From Microbacterium sp. MAH-37 (GTDB lineage Bacteria; Actinomycetota; Actinomycetes; Actinomycetales; Microbacteriaceae), in contig NZ_WSEN01000003.1 in the NCBI RefSeq assembly GCF_009758255.1, forward strand, positions 175,465 through 239,464: a DNA stretch of 64,000 nt. The letters are read 5' to 3'. The translations under genes and the position numbers were made by a program. Shown here piece by piece: positions 1 to 7,972 of this stretch (position 1 is its first letter; each line of letters opens with the position of its first letter). The notes beneath the pieces were generated by a model that saw nothing but the letters and a program-made list of their open reading frames with translations, searched no databases and was not told where the DNA came from.

Positions 1-1
1 G

Positions 2-1510
2 AGCGACCTGGTCGACGACGACGAACGCGCAGATCAGAGCGAGTTCCCGACACGGTGGCCGCAGGGCGACCAGGTGCTGGGCCTGGCCTACCGCTTCGAG
101 CCCGGCGCCGCCGACGACGGGGTGAGCGTGGTGATCCCGCTCGCACTGCTGCAGCAGGTGCAGGATACCGGCTTCGACTGGCAGGTGCCCGGCCTGCGAG
201 CCGAGCTGATCACTGCTCTGCTGCGCGCCCTGCCGAAGGCCATCCGCCGGCACGTCGTGCCCGCCGCGGACTGGGCCGAGAAGTTCGGCGTCGAGCTGGC
301 GGAGGCCGGCCCCGAGAAGCACAGCGGCCTGCCGCCGCTGTCGCTCGTCGACGCCCTCGCCCGGCGCATCCTGGCCCTCGCCAACCAGAAGGTCTCGGCC
401 GCCGACTTCGAGATGGATCGCGTGCCGTCGCACCTGCGGATGAACTTCCGCGCGGTCGACGAACGCGGCCGCGTCGTCGGTTCGAGCCGCGACCTCCGCG
501 AGCTGCAGGACCAGCTCGCCGGGCGCGCCAGGCAGAGCGTCGCGCGGCAGATCTCGCGCGGCGACGAGCAGAAGGGACGCCGGAACGCGAAATCGCCCAG
601 CGCGGCGGCATCCGTCGCCGCAGCATCCGCCCGCGGACCGATCGAGCGCGACGGCATCACCACCTGGGACTTCGACGACCTGCCAGAGGTGCTGGACACG
701 AAGGTCGCCGGCGGCATCGTGCGGGGCTACCCCGCGCTGGTCGACACCGGTAGGTCCGTCTCGCTGCGCGTCGAGGCGACGGCGGATGCCGCAGCCGCGG
801 CGACCCGCGACGGCGTGCTGCGTCTGGTGCTGCTGAACGTGCCATCGCCGTCGTCGTACGTGCAGGAGCACCTGACCGCCCCGGAGAAGCTCGCCCTCGC
901 GGCGTCGCCGTACCAGAACGTGCAGGCTCTGATCGAGGACTGCCGCACGGCGGTCGCGCGCGCCCTGATCGAGCGGGCGGTGCCCAGCGGGCTCGTCCGC
1001 TCCGAGGCGGAGTTCGCACGGATCCGGGATGCCGTGAACGCCGCGCTCGTCGACGAGCTGTTCGCGTGCGTGTCGCTCGTCGCCCGCATCCTCACGAAGT
1101 CGCGCGACGTGGAGCGCGGCATCAAGAAGGAGAACTCGCTCGCCCTGCTCGCGCCACTGAACGACATCCGAGCGCAGCTGAGCGGCCTGGTGCATCCAGG
1201 ATTCGTGTCCGAGACCGGCGTCGCCCAGCTCGCGCATCTGCCGAGGTACCTCGACGGCATGATCGAGCGGCTGCGCGGCCTGGCGGATGCTCCGGGCAAG
1301 GACCGCACCCGCATGACCGAGTACGAGCGGATGGCGGCGCTGTACGCGGATGCCGGTGGCACAGTGCCCCTTCCTGCAGATGCCCCGGCGCATCTCGTCG
1401 ACGTGCGCTGGTTGCTCGAGGAGTACCGCGTGAGCCTGTTCGCGCAGCGCCTCGGCACCGCGCAGCCGGTCTCCCCGCAGCGCATCACGAAGGCGCTGGC
1501 GGCTCGCTGA
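2..1510 (+). CDS. hrpA: ATP-dependent RNA helicase HrpA, C-terminal part (5' end outside window)
   Basis: The open frame already runs at base 2 and continues to a TGA at 1508-1510, so only the last 502 residues of a much longer protein are visible. They match the DUF3418 region that forms the C-terminal half of HrpA-type DEAH-box RNA helicases, after the helicase core and OB fold. Landmarks are the segment reading DFDDLPEVLDTKV (near 675-715) and the helical C-terminus ending in LFAQRLGTAQPVSPQRITKAL. The family unwinds RNA with ATP and has been linked to mRNA processing and stalled-ribosome rescue. The motor motifs lie upstream of the window and cannot be checked. The internal ATG at 74 is not the true start, because coding runs unbroken through it. 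Confidence 0.85.
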   Translation, partial: SDLVDDDERADQSEFPTRWPQGDQVLGLAYRFEPGAADDGVSVVIPLALLQQVQDTGFDWQVPGLRAELITALLRALPKAIRRHVVPAADWAEKFGVELAEAGPEKHSGLPPLSLVDALARRILALANQKVSAADFEMDRVPSHLRMNFRAVDERGRVVGSSRDLRELQDQLAGRARQSVARQISRGDEQKGRRNAKSPSAAASVAAASARGPIERDGITTWDFDDLPEVLDTKVAGGIVRGYPALVDTGRSVSLRVEATADAAAAATRDGVLRLVLLNVPSPSSYVQEHLTAPEKLALAASPYQNVQALIEDCRTAVARALIERAVPSGLVRSEAEFARIRDAVNAALVDELFACVSLVARILTKSRDVERGIKKENSLALLAPLNDIRAQLSGLVHPGFVSETGVAQLAHLPRYLDGMIERLRGLADAPGKDRTRMTEYERMAALYADAGGTVPLPADAPAHLVDVRWLLEEYRVSLFAQRLGTAQPVSPQRITKALAAR

Positions 1511-1530
1511 CCCTGCGCTCCTCTGCGCCC

Positions 1531-1600
1531 GCGAGAAACGTCCCGCGGTCTGACGAACACCGGGTCACGCCGTTTCTCATGCGGTGTGTCGTTTCTCGGC
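1531..1600. repeat. Intergenic element with three copies of GAGAAACG/CGTTTCTC
   Basis: The gap between hrpA and the next gene holds GAGAAACG at 1533-1540 and its reverse complement CGTTTCTC twice, at 1571-1578 and 1590-1597. The outer pair (GCGAGAAACG and CGTTTCTCGG) can form a long-loop hairpin. It may terminate hrpA transcription or be a dispersed repeat. No T-tract follows. Confidence 0.4.
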
Positions 1601-1620
1601 AAGAGCATCCCCGCCCGCGT

Positions 1621-1632
1621 TAGCCTGACAAC
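1621..1632 (+). promoter_or_regulatory. Leaderless-type -10 element TAGCCT
   Basis: TAGCCT at 1621-1626 is followed by six bases and then the ATG at 1633. Transcription starting about seven bases after the -10 would begin on the A of the start codon. No Shine-Dalgarno sequence precedes the gene, so a leaderless mRNA is inferred. Confidence 0.45.
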
Positions 1633-2577
1633 ATGGCTCGCGCGATCGTGTTCTCGGAAATCGGCTCACCGGACGTCCTCACGCTGGTGGAGGTGCCGGA
1701 TCCCGTTCCCGGCCAGGGCGAGGTCGTCGTGCGCATCGAGGCGGCAGGGGTGAACCCGATCGACACCAAGCAGCGCGGGGGCGTGCGTCCGCTGCCCCCG
1801 CTGACCGAGCCGCGGCACGTCGGCTTCGACGGCGCCGGCACGATCGCCCAGGTCGGACCGGGCGTGAGCGGCTTCGCAGTCGGCGACCGCGTGGCGACCC
1901 GCGACACCCTCGGCACCTACGCCACGCTCCTCACCGTCCCGGTCGCCCATCTGGCGCACCTGCTCGACGGGGTCACCGCCGCGGAGGGTGCTGCACTGGC
2001 GATCCCGGTCGGCACGGCATACCAGGCGCTGCGATCGCTCCGTGTCGCGAAGGGCGAGACGCTGCTCGTGCACGCGGGCTCGGGCGCCGTCGGTCAGGCC
2101 GCGATCCAGTACGCCGTGCTGTGGGGTGCGACCGTGATCGCCACGGCCAGCCCGGCCCGGCATGACCGGCTGCGCGAGCTCGGCGCGATCCCGATCGCCT
2201 ACGGCGACGGGCTCGAGGACCGGGTGCGCGAGGCCGCTCCGCAGGGCGTCGACGTCGCGCTGGACTGCGCGGGCACGGACGAGGCGATCCAGGTCTCGCT
2301 CGCCCTCGTCGAAGACCGCGATCGCATCGCGACGATCGTGCGCGGGCCGGATGCCGCCTCCTTCGGGATCCAGGCGTACTCGGGCGGCAGCCCCGACCCG
2401 CTGACCGAGGAACAGCTGTCCTGGCGGGCCGAGGCGCTGCCCCTGACGATCAACCTCATCGTCGCCGGCGAGTTCTCGGTCGAGCTCGGACCCGAGCTGC
2501 CGCTCGCCGACGCCGCTCGCGCGCACGAACTCGTCGAGTCGCACGCCGTTCAGGGCAAGATCGTCCTCATCCCCTGA
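1633..2577 (+). CDS. MDR-family NADP-dependent quinone/alcohol oxidoreductase
   Basis: This 314-residue protein is a medium-chain dehydrogenase/reductase of the zinc-free quinone-oxidoreductase branch. The GroES-like N-terminal domain begins MARAIVFSEIGSPDVL and includes AAGVNPID near residue 38. The NADPH-binding Rossmann loop HAGSGAVGQ is at about 147-155. The cysteine cluster of the structural zinc is absent. It would reduce a quinone or enone with NADPH in the cytoplasm, but the substrate cannot be read from sequence. It stands alone, with a leaderless-type -10 hexamer six bases before the ATG and 80 bases to the next gene. Confidence 0.8.
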   Translation: MARAIVFSEIGSPDVLTLVEVPDPVPGQGEVVVRIEAAGVNPIDTKQRGGVRPLPPLTEPRHVGFDGAGTIAQVGPGVSGFAVGDRVATRDTLGTYATLLTVPVAHLAHLLDGVTAAEGAALAIPVGTAYQALRSLRVAKGETLLVHAGSGAVGQAAIQYAVLWGATVIATASPARHDRLRELGAIPIAYGDGLEDRVREAAPQGVDVALDCAGTDEAIQVSLALVEDRDRIATIVRGPDAASFGIQAYSGGSPDPLTEEQLSWRAEALPLTINLIVAGEFSVELGPELPLADAARAHELVESHAVQGKIVLIP

Positions 2578-2657
2578 GCAACGTCACCCATTCCCCGGGC
2601 TGCAACAGTTCGACACACGACGGGCGTCCGAGCAGCGCGCACAAGAGGATAGGGGGC

Positions 2658-3977
2658 ATGACGAACTCCCCCGACGCTGCGCTCCCCCCTGCCTTCGCAA
2701 CCGCGCAGGTGCAGCATGGCTTCGCAACAGGGATCCCGAGCAGGTCGGCGGTGCCGCCGATCCACCAGACGGCGGCGTACGAGTTCGCGAACCTGCAGGA
2801 GGCGGCCGACCTGTTCGCGCTGCGCAAGTCCGGCATCATCTACAGCCGCAACTCCAGCCCCACCCAGCTCATCCTCGAGGAGCGCGTCGCCGCCCTCGAG
2901 GGCGGCGTCAGCGCCGTCGCCGTGGCGTCCGGCCAGGCGGCGGTCGCCATCACGCTGCTGGCGCTCGCCGGCCGCGGCGGCCACATCGTCGCCGCGAACC
3001 AGCTCTACGGCGGCTCGGTCGACCTGCTGCAGGACACGCTCGACGACTTCGGGATCACCACGACCTTCGTCGACCAGGACGACGCGGATGCCTGGCGCGC
3101 CGCCGTCACCCCGCAGACCCGGGTGTTCTTCGCCGAGTCCGTCGCCAACCCGATCGCCCAGGTCCTCGACATCCGGCTGGTCGCCGACATCGCGCATGAG
3201 GCCGGCGTCCCGCTCGTGATCGACAACACCGTCGGCACGCCCTACCTGATCCGTCCGGGCGAGCACGGCGCGGACTTCTCGGTGCACTCGGCGACGAAGT
3301 TCCTCGCCGGCCACGGCACCTCGCTCGGCGGCGTGGTCGTCGACCTCGGCAGCTTCGACTTCGGCGCGGAGCCCGAGAAGTGGCCGCAGTTCACGCAGCC
3401 CCAGCACCGGTTCGGCGATGTCGTGCCGTGGGAGGCGTTCGGCAGGGACCGCGCGTTCACCGTGCTGGCGAAGTCGAAGTACGTCAGCGACCTCGGCCCG
3501 GCGCTGTCGCCGTTCAACGCCTGGCAGATCCTGCAGGGCATCGAGACCCTCGACCTGCGCGTGTCGCGCCAGAGCTCCTCCGCGCTGAGGATCGCCGAGC
3601 ACCTCGCCGCCCACCCGAAGGTCGCTGCTGTGCACCACCCCGGCCTCGCCGGGAACCCATGGCACGACCTCGCCGATCGCTACCTGACGCGCGGCGTGCC
3701 CTCGGTGTTCTCCTTCGATGTCGCTCCTGGCGGTGACGAGGACGAGATCGCACGGGTCGCCCGCCTCATCGACGGACTCCGGACGTTCCGTCTGGTCGCG
3801 AACATCGGCGACGCCCGCAGCATCGTCGCGCACCCGGCATCGATGACGCACAACCACCTGAACGCCGAGCAGCGCGACGCCGCCGGCATCTCTCTGGGCA
3901 CCATCCGCGTCTCGGTCGGCCTGGAGGATCCCGCCGACCTCATCGCGGACCTCGAGCGCGCGCTCGCGCTCCTCTGA
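2658..3977 (+). CDS. O-acetylhomoserine sulfhydrylase-like PLP enzyme (MetY type)
   Basis: The 439-residue product belongs to the Cys/Met-metabolism PLP family (fold type I). The PLP lysine is K214 in SVHSATKFLAGHG. SGQAAVAI near 91 and IDNTVGTPYL near 188 match the cofactor pocket of O-acetylhomoserine aminocarboxypropyltransferases. The length and the long C-terminal section, with a TFRLVANIGDARSIVAHPASMTH-like stretch, fit MetY better than cystathionine enzymes. It would combine O-acetylhomoserine with sulfide (or methanethiol) to give homocysteine (or methionine). A purine-rich GAGGATAGGGGG ribosome site precedes the ATG. A strong hairpin follows directly, so it is probably monocistronic. 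Its homocysteine product would feed the MesD methionine synthase found near 22 kb. Confidence 0.85.
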   Translation: MTNSPDAALPPAFATAQVQHGFATGIPSRSAVPPIHQTAAYEFANLQEAADLFALRKSGIIYSRNSSPTQLILEERVAALEGGVSAVAVASGQAAVAITLLALAGRGGHIVAANQLYGGSVDLLQDTLDDFGITTTFVDQDDADAWRAAVTPQTRVFFAESVANPIAQVLDIRLVADIAHEAGVPLVIDNTVGTPYLIRPGEHGADFSVHSATKFLAGHGTSLGGVVVDLGSFDFGAEPEKWPQFTQPQHRFGDVVPWEAFGRDRAFTVLAKSKYVSDLGPALSPFNAWQILQGIETLDLRVSRQSSSALRIAEHLAAHPKVAAVHHPGLAGNPWHDLADRYLTRGVPSVFSFDVAPGGDEDEIARVARLIDGLRTFRLVANIGDARSIVAHPASMTHNHLNAEQRDAAGISLGTIRVSVGLEDPADLIADLERALALL

Positions 3978-3978
3978 C

Positions 3979-4013
3979 TCGGAGTCCGGGGGTGTCGGGC
4001 TCCCGGACTCCGA
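3979..4013 (+). terminator. Terminator hairpin after metY-like gene
   Basis: TCGGAGTCCGGG at 3979-3990 pairs perfectly with CCCGGACTCCGA at 4002-4013 across an 11-base loop, two bases after the stop codon. There is no T-run, as is common for high-GC actinobacterial terminators. Confidence 0.6.
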
Positions 4014-4027
4014 ACCTCCCCGCCCGC

Positions 4028-4039
4028 TACGCTGATTCC
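4028..4039 (+). promoter_or_regulatory. Leaderless-type -10 element TACGCT
   Basis: TACGCT at 4028-4033 plus six bases leads directly to the ATG at 4040. This supports that ATG over the in-frame start 48 bases upstream, which would lie inside the terminator hairpin. Confidence 0.45.
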
Positions 4040-5029
4040 ATGACCGGACTGCGCTGGGGAATCCTCGCCACCGGCGGCATCGCGACCGCCTTCACCTCCG
4101 ACCTCCGCACCGCGGGCCTCGACGTCAGGGCGGTGGGGTCCCGCTCGCAGGAATCGGCGGACGCCTTCGCCGCAACCTTCGGCATCCCCCACGCCCACGC
4201 CTCGTACGAGGCGCTCGTGGCGGACCCGGACGTCGACATCGTCTACGTCTCCACCCCGCATCCGATGCACCACGCCAACGCGCGCCTCGCCCTCGAGAAC
4301 GGCAAGCACGTGCTCGTCGAGAAGGCGTTCACCGTGAACCGCGCCGAGGCCGAGGATCTGCAGGCCCTCGCCGCTGAGAAGGGCCTGCTCGCCATGGAGG
4401 CGATGTGGACCCGGTATCTGCCGCACATGGTGCGCATCCGCGAGATCCTCGCCGCCGGAACGCTGGGCGAGATCCGTGCGGTGATGGCCGACCACACCCA
4501 GAGCCTTCCCACGGATCCCGCACACCGCCTCAATGCCCTCGAGCTCGGCGGCGGCGCGCTGCTCGACCTGGGCATCTACCCGATCTCGTTCATCTGGGAC
4601 GTGCTGGGCGCGCCCACCAGCATCCAGGCATCCGGTCGTCTGCTCGACACCGGCGCGGATGCCGAGGTGGCTACCGTGATGACACACGCGGGCGGCGCGG
4701 TCTCGACGAGCCTGTCGTCGTCGCGGGCCGCAGGTCCCAACACGGCGGCGATCGTAGGCACGGATGCCCGGATCGACATCGACCGGGTGTTCTACTCCGC
4801 CACCTCGTTCCGCGTGATCGCCCCCGACGGCACCGTGCTCGAGGAGTACCGCACCGAGATCGACGGACGCGGCATGCAGTTCGAGGCCCTCGCCGCCGAG
4901 CGGCTCGTCGCCGAGGAGAAGTTCGCCGGCGATATCCTGCCGATCGCAGAGACGGTCGAGATCATGGGTGCGCTGGATGAGATCCGCCGCCAGATCGGGG
5001 TGCGCTACCCCGGGGAGGAGAACGCCTGA
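4040..5029 (+). CDS. Gfo/Idh/MocA-family NAD(P)-dependent oxidoreductase
   Basis: The 329-residue product starts MTGLRWGILATGGIA, the N-terminal Rossmann nucleotide-binding loop (residues 7-15). It carries the family EKAFT motif at about 94-98, whose lysine is the usual catalytic residue, followed by the open-faced beta-sheet C-terminal domain. Family members oxidise or reduce sugars, inositols or dihydrodiols, and this one's substrate is not evident. The start at 4040 is preferred because a longer frame from 3992 would begin in the upstream terminator and because a -10-like TACGCT sits seven bases before the ATG. The stop TGA shares its last base with the ATG of the next gene, so the two are probably co-translated. 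Confidence 0.8.
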   Translation: MTGLRWGILATGGIATAFTSDLRTAGLDVRAVGSRSQESADAFAATFGIPHAHASYEALVADPDVDIVYVSTPHPMHHANARLALENGKHVLVEKAFTVNRAEAEDLQALAAEKGLLAMEAMWTRYLPHMVRIREILAAGTLGEIRAVMADHTQSLPTDPAHRLNALELGGGALLDLGIYPISFIWDVLGAPTSIQASGRLLDTGADAEVATVMTHAGGAVSTSLSSSRAAGPNTAAIVGTDARIDIDRVFYSATSFRVIAPDGTVLEEYRTEIDGRGMQFEALAAERLVAEEKFAGDILPIAETVEIMGALDEIRRQIGVRYPGEENA

Positions 5030-6027
5030 TGGCTGACGAGACGGATGCCCGCGTCGCGGTCTACCTGGACTTCGACAACATCGTCATCTCCTGGTACGAC
5101 CGGGTGCACGGCCGCAACGCCTACTCGAAGGACCGGCAGCGCATCGCCGATGACCCGCACGACGCCGAGGTCGCCGAGCGGCTGAGCCGCGCGGTCATCG
5201 ACGTCGGGGCGATCATCGACTACGCGTCATCGTTCGGCACACTGGTGCTCACCCGCGCCTATGCCGACTGGTCGTCCCCGGTGAACGCCGAGTACCGCAG
5301 TCAGCTGGTCGCCCGCGCGGTCGACCTGGTGCAGCTGTTCCCGGCGGCGGCGTACGCGAAGAACGGCGCCGACATCCGGCTCGCGGTCGACGCGGTCGAG
5401 GATATGTTCCGGCTGCCCGACCTCACGCACGTGGTGATCGTCGCCGGCGACAGCGACTACGTGCCGCTCGCCCAGCGCTGCAAGCGCCTCGGCCGGTATG
5501 TGATCGGCGTCGGTGTCGCCGGTTCCACGGCGAAGTCCCTCGCGGCGGCCTGCGACCAGTTCGAGTCCTACGACTCGCTGCCCGGCGTCGATCGGCTGAT
5601 CATCGAGAAGCGCGCGGCGAAGCAGCGCAGCACCCCGAAAGCGGATGCTGCGCAGACCGCCGCGCCCGAAACATCCGATACAAAAGATCCGGAACCGGAA
5701 CCCGCACAGAAGCCCGCAGCCAAGCGCAGGAACACGAAGAAGGCACCCGCAGTGCCGGCCGACGACGACATCGATCTCACCTCCGAGGAGCAGATCGAGG
5801 CATCAGCCCTGCTCATCAGAGCGCTGCGTCTGGGACACGACAAGGCCGACGCAGACGAGTGGCTGCACAGTTCGGCGATCAAGACCCAGATGCGCCGTAT
5901 GGACCCGTCATTCAGCGAGAAAGCGCTCGGTTACCGTTCCTTCTCGGACTTCCTGAAATCCCGCGACGACATCGCCGAACTGTCCGAGACCGGGCACGAA
6001 CGACAGGTGCGGCTGAAGGGCGACTGA
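5029..6027 (+). CDS. NYN-domain putative RNase with C-terminal OST-HTH/LOTUS domain
   Basis: The 332-residue protein has an N-terminal NYN (PIN-like) nuclease domain. Acidic residues occur where the metal site is expected: DFDN at 14-17, D115 and D121, and the hallmark GDSDY at about 140-144. A low-complexity, Lys/Ala/Pro-rich linker follows (about 195-245). The C-terminal domain (about 248-330, ending in ALGYRSFSDFLKS and RQVRLKGD) resembles OST-HTH/LOTUS RNA-binding modules. The combination implies a metal-dependent RNA endonuclease, but the target is unknown. It overlaps the Gfo/Idh gene by one base (TGATG). No shared pathway is obvious, so the coupling may simply be positional. Confidence 0.75.
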   Translation: MADETDARVAVYLDFDNIVISWYDRVHGRNAYSKDRQRIADDPHDAEVAERLSRAVIDVGAIIDYASSFGTLVLTRAYADWSSPVNAEYRSQLVARAVDLVQLFPAAAYAKNGADIRLAVDAVEDMFRLPDLTHVVIVAGDSDYVPLAQRCKRLGRYVIGVGVAGSTAKSLAAACDQFESYDSLPGVDRLIIEKRAAKQRSTPKADAAQTAAPETSDTKDPEPEPAQKPAAKRRNTKKAPAVPADDDIDLTSEEQIEASALLIRALRLGHDKADADEWLHSSAIKTQMRRMDPSFSEKALGYRSFSDFLKSRDDIAELSETGHERQVRLKGD

Positions 6028-6042
6028 CCGCCCGCGGAAAGT

Positions 6043-6076
6043 TAGCCCCCTGTTCAAAACGGGTCGGAGGGGGCTA
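6043..6076. terminator. Inverted repeat TAGCCCCCT...AGGGGGCTA between NYN gene and nagZ
   Basis: TAGCCCCCT at 6043-6051 pairs with AGGGGGCTA at 6068-6076 (9 bp, 16-base loop), 16 bases after the NYN stop. The right arm runs into TAGGCT at 6075-6080, a plausible -10 for the nagZ operon. The element may therefore terminate one unit and border the promoter of the next. Confidence 0.45.
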
Positions 6077-6135
6077 GGCTGGCGACGCCCTGGGGTGGGC
6101 GGAGCTGGGGACGAAACTCGATGAGGAGTGACGTC

Positions 6136-7947
6136 ATGCGAAACATATCCTTCCGGCGATCGGTGGCGATCGCCGCGGCGGTCGCGCTCGCGATCGGGCT
6201 CGGCCCCGTGGCCGCGTCATCGGCGGAGACTCCACCGCCGACAGGCGGGCAGTCCGCCGCGCACGCCAAGGACCGGGCGCTGGAGTACGCCCGCAGCACC
6301 ATGGCGTCGATGACGCTCGAGGAGAAGATCGGGCAGCTCTTCATCCTCTTCGCGTACGGCCCGACCGCGACGAGTGCGGACGCGCGCAACACCGCTCTGT
6401 ACGGCCAGCCCGACGCAGCCGGCATCATCTCCGAGTACGAGCCGGGCGGATTCATCCTGTTCTCCGCCCGCGACAACGTCACCGACCCGGTGCAGGTCGC
6501 GACGCTCTCGAACGGTCTGCAGGACGCCGCGGCGGATGCCGGTGCCGGCATCCCGCTGCTGGTCAGCACTGATCAGGAACAGGGCCTCGTCACCCGCATC
6601 GGCTCCCCCGCCACACTGTTCCCCGGCAACATGGCGCTCGGCGCCGGAGGCAGCACGAAGGACACCCGCAGGGCCGCCGCCATCACCGGCGAGGAGCTGC
6701 TGGCGATGGGCATCCAGCAGAACAACGCCCCCGACGCCGACGTCAACGTCAACCCGGACAACCCCGTGATCGGCGTTCGCAGCTTCTCATCCGACCCTGC
6801 ACTCGTGTCCCGCCTGACCGCCGCCGCCGTGTCCGGTTACCAGGACGATGCGGGGATCATCGCGACGGCCAAGCACTTCCCCGGCCACGGCGACACCGCG
6901 ACGGATTCCCACACCGGCCTGCCGCTGATCACACACACGCTCGAGCAGTGGCAGCAGATCGACGCGCCGCCTTTCCAGGCCGCGATCGCCGCCGGCGTCG
7001 ACTCGATCATGACCGCGCACATCGTGGTGCCGGCTCTCGACGACAGCGGCGACCCCGCCACGCTGTCGAAGAAGATCGTCACCGGTCAGCTGCGCGAGGC
7101 ACTCGGCTTCGACGGCGTGATCGTCACCGACGGCCTCGAGATGGCCGCGGTCCGGCAGAAGTACGGCGACGGAGAGGTCGCCGTGCGCGCCCTCGAGGCC
7201 GGCGTCGACCAGCTGCTGCTCCCCGCGGCTCCGCAGGAGGCGTATCAGGCGGTCGAGGACGCCCTGGAGTCCGGACGTCTCACCGAGGAGCGCATCGACG
7301 AGTCCGTGCAGCGCATCCTCGTCATGAAGTACGACCAGGGCGTGACGACGCACCCGAAGGTCGACGTGAACAAGGTGCTCGACAAGGTCGGCAAGCAGTC
7401 CAGCCTGCGCGCGGCCGAGAAGATCACCGACCGCACGACCACGCTGGTGCGCAACGAGAACGGCGCCCTGCCCTTGTCGGTCGCCGGCAAGAAGGTGCTC
7501 GTCACCGGCTACGGCGTGGTCACGGGCCAGACGCTGGCCGATCAGCTCGCCGCGCGCGGCGCGGAGACGACGGCCCTGTCGACGGGTACCGCGCCCTCTC
7601 AGGCGTCGATCGCTCAGGCCGTCGCCGCCGCTCAGGCCAGTGACGTCACCGTCGTGCTCACCAACGGCGTGACGGCCACGAGCAGCCAGAAGACGCTGGT
7701 CGCGGCGCTGGACGCCACCGACACCCATCTGATCGTGGTGGGCGTGCGCAACCCGTACGACATCAACCAGCTCGGCGACGTGGACGACTACATCGCGACG
7801 TACTCCTACGCGGCGCCAGCGCTCGCATCCCTGGCGAAGGTCATCACCGGCGAGATCAGCCCGACCGGCAAGCTGCCCGTCGACATCTTCTCGGCCGACG
7901 ACCCGACCCAGGTCCTGTACCCGTTCGGCTACGGACTCACCTGGTGA
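6136..7947 (+). CDS. nagZ: Exported GH3 beta-N-acetylglucosaminidase (NagZ-like)
   Basis: The 603-residue glycoside hydrolase family 3 enzyme has a Sec-type signal peptide (basic MRNISFRRS, then a hydrophobic alanine-rich stretch ending around residue 33). The NagZ signature KHFPGHGDT is at about 246-254 with DSH just after. In this family that histidine-bearing loop supplies the unusual acid/base, and the nucleophile Asp sits in VTDGLEM near 332. A C-terminal GH3 sandwich domain (about 390-600) makes it the long Bacillus-type form. It would remove terminal GlcNAc from muropeptides outside the membrane. GAGGAG at 6124-6129 supports the ATG at 6136 over the one at 6121. It heads an operon with namZ 25 bases downstream. 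Confidence 0.85.
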   Translation: MRNISFRRSVAIAAAVALAIGLGPVAASSAETPPPTGGQSAAHAKDRALEYARSTMASMTLEEKIGQLFILFAYGPTATSADARNTALYGQPDAAGIISEYEPGGFILFSARDNVTDPVQVATLSNGLQDAAADAGAGIPLLVSTDQEQGLVTRIGSPATLFPGNMALGAGGSTKDTRRAAAITGEELLAMGIQQNNAPDADVNVNPDNPVIGVRSFSSDPALVSRLTAAAVSGYQDDAGIIATAKHFPGHGDTATDSHTGLPLITHTLEQWQQIDAPPFQAAIAAGVDSIMTAHIVVPALDDSGDPATLSKKIVTGQLREALGFDGVIVTDGLEMAAVRQKYGDGEVAVRALEAGVDQLLLPAAPQEAYQAVEDALESGRLTEERIDESVQRILVMKYDQGVTTHPKVDVNKVLDKVGKQSSLRAAEKITDRTTTLVRNENGALPLSVAGKKVLVTGYGVVTGQTLADQLAARGAETTALSTGTAPSQASIAQAVAAAQASDVTVVLTNGVTATSSQKTLVAALDATDTHLIVVGVRNPYDINQLGDVDDYIATYSYAAPALASLAKVITGEISPTGKLPVDIFSADDPTQVLYPFGYGLTW

Positions 7948-7972
7948 CCACGGAACGATGAGGAGAGAAGAC

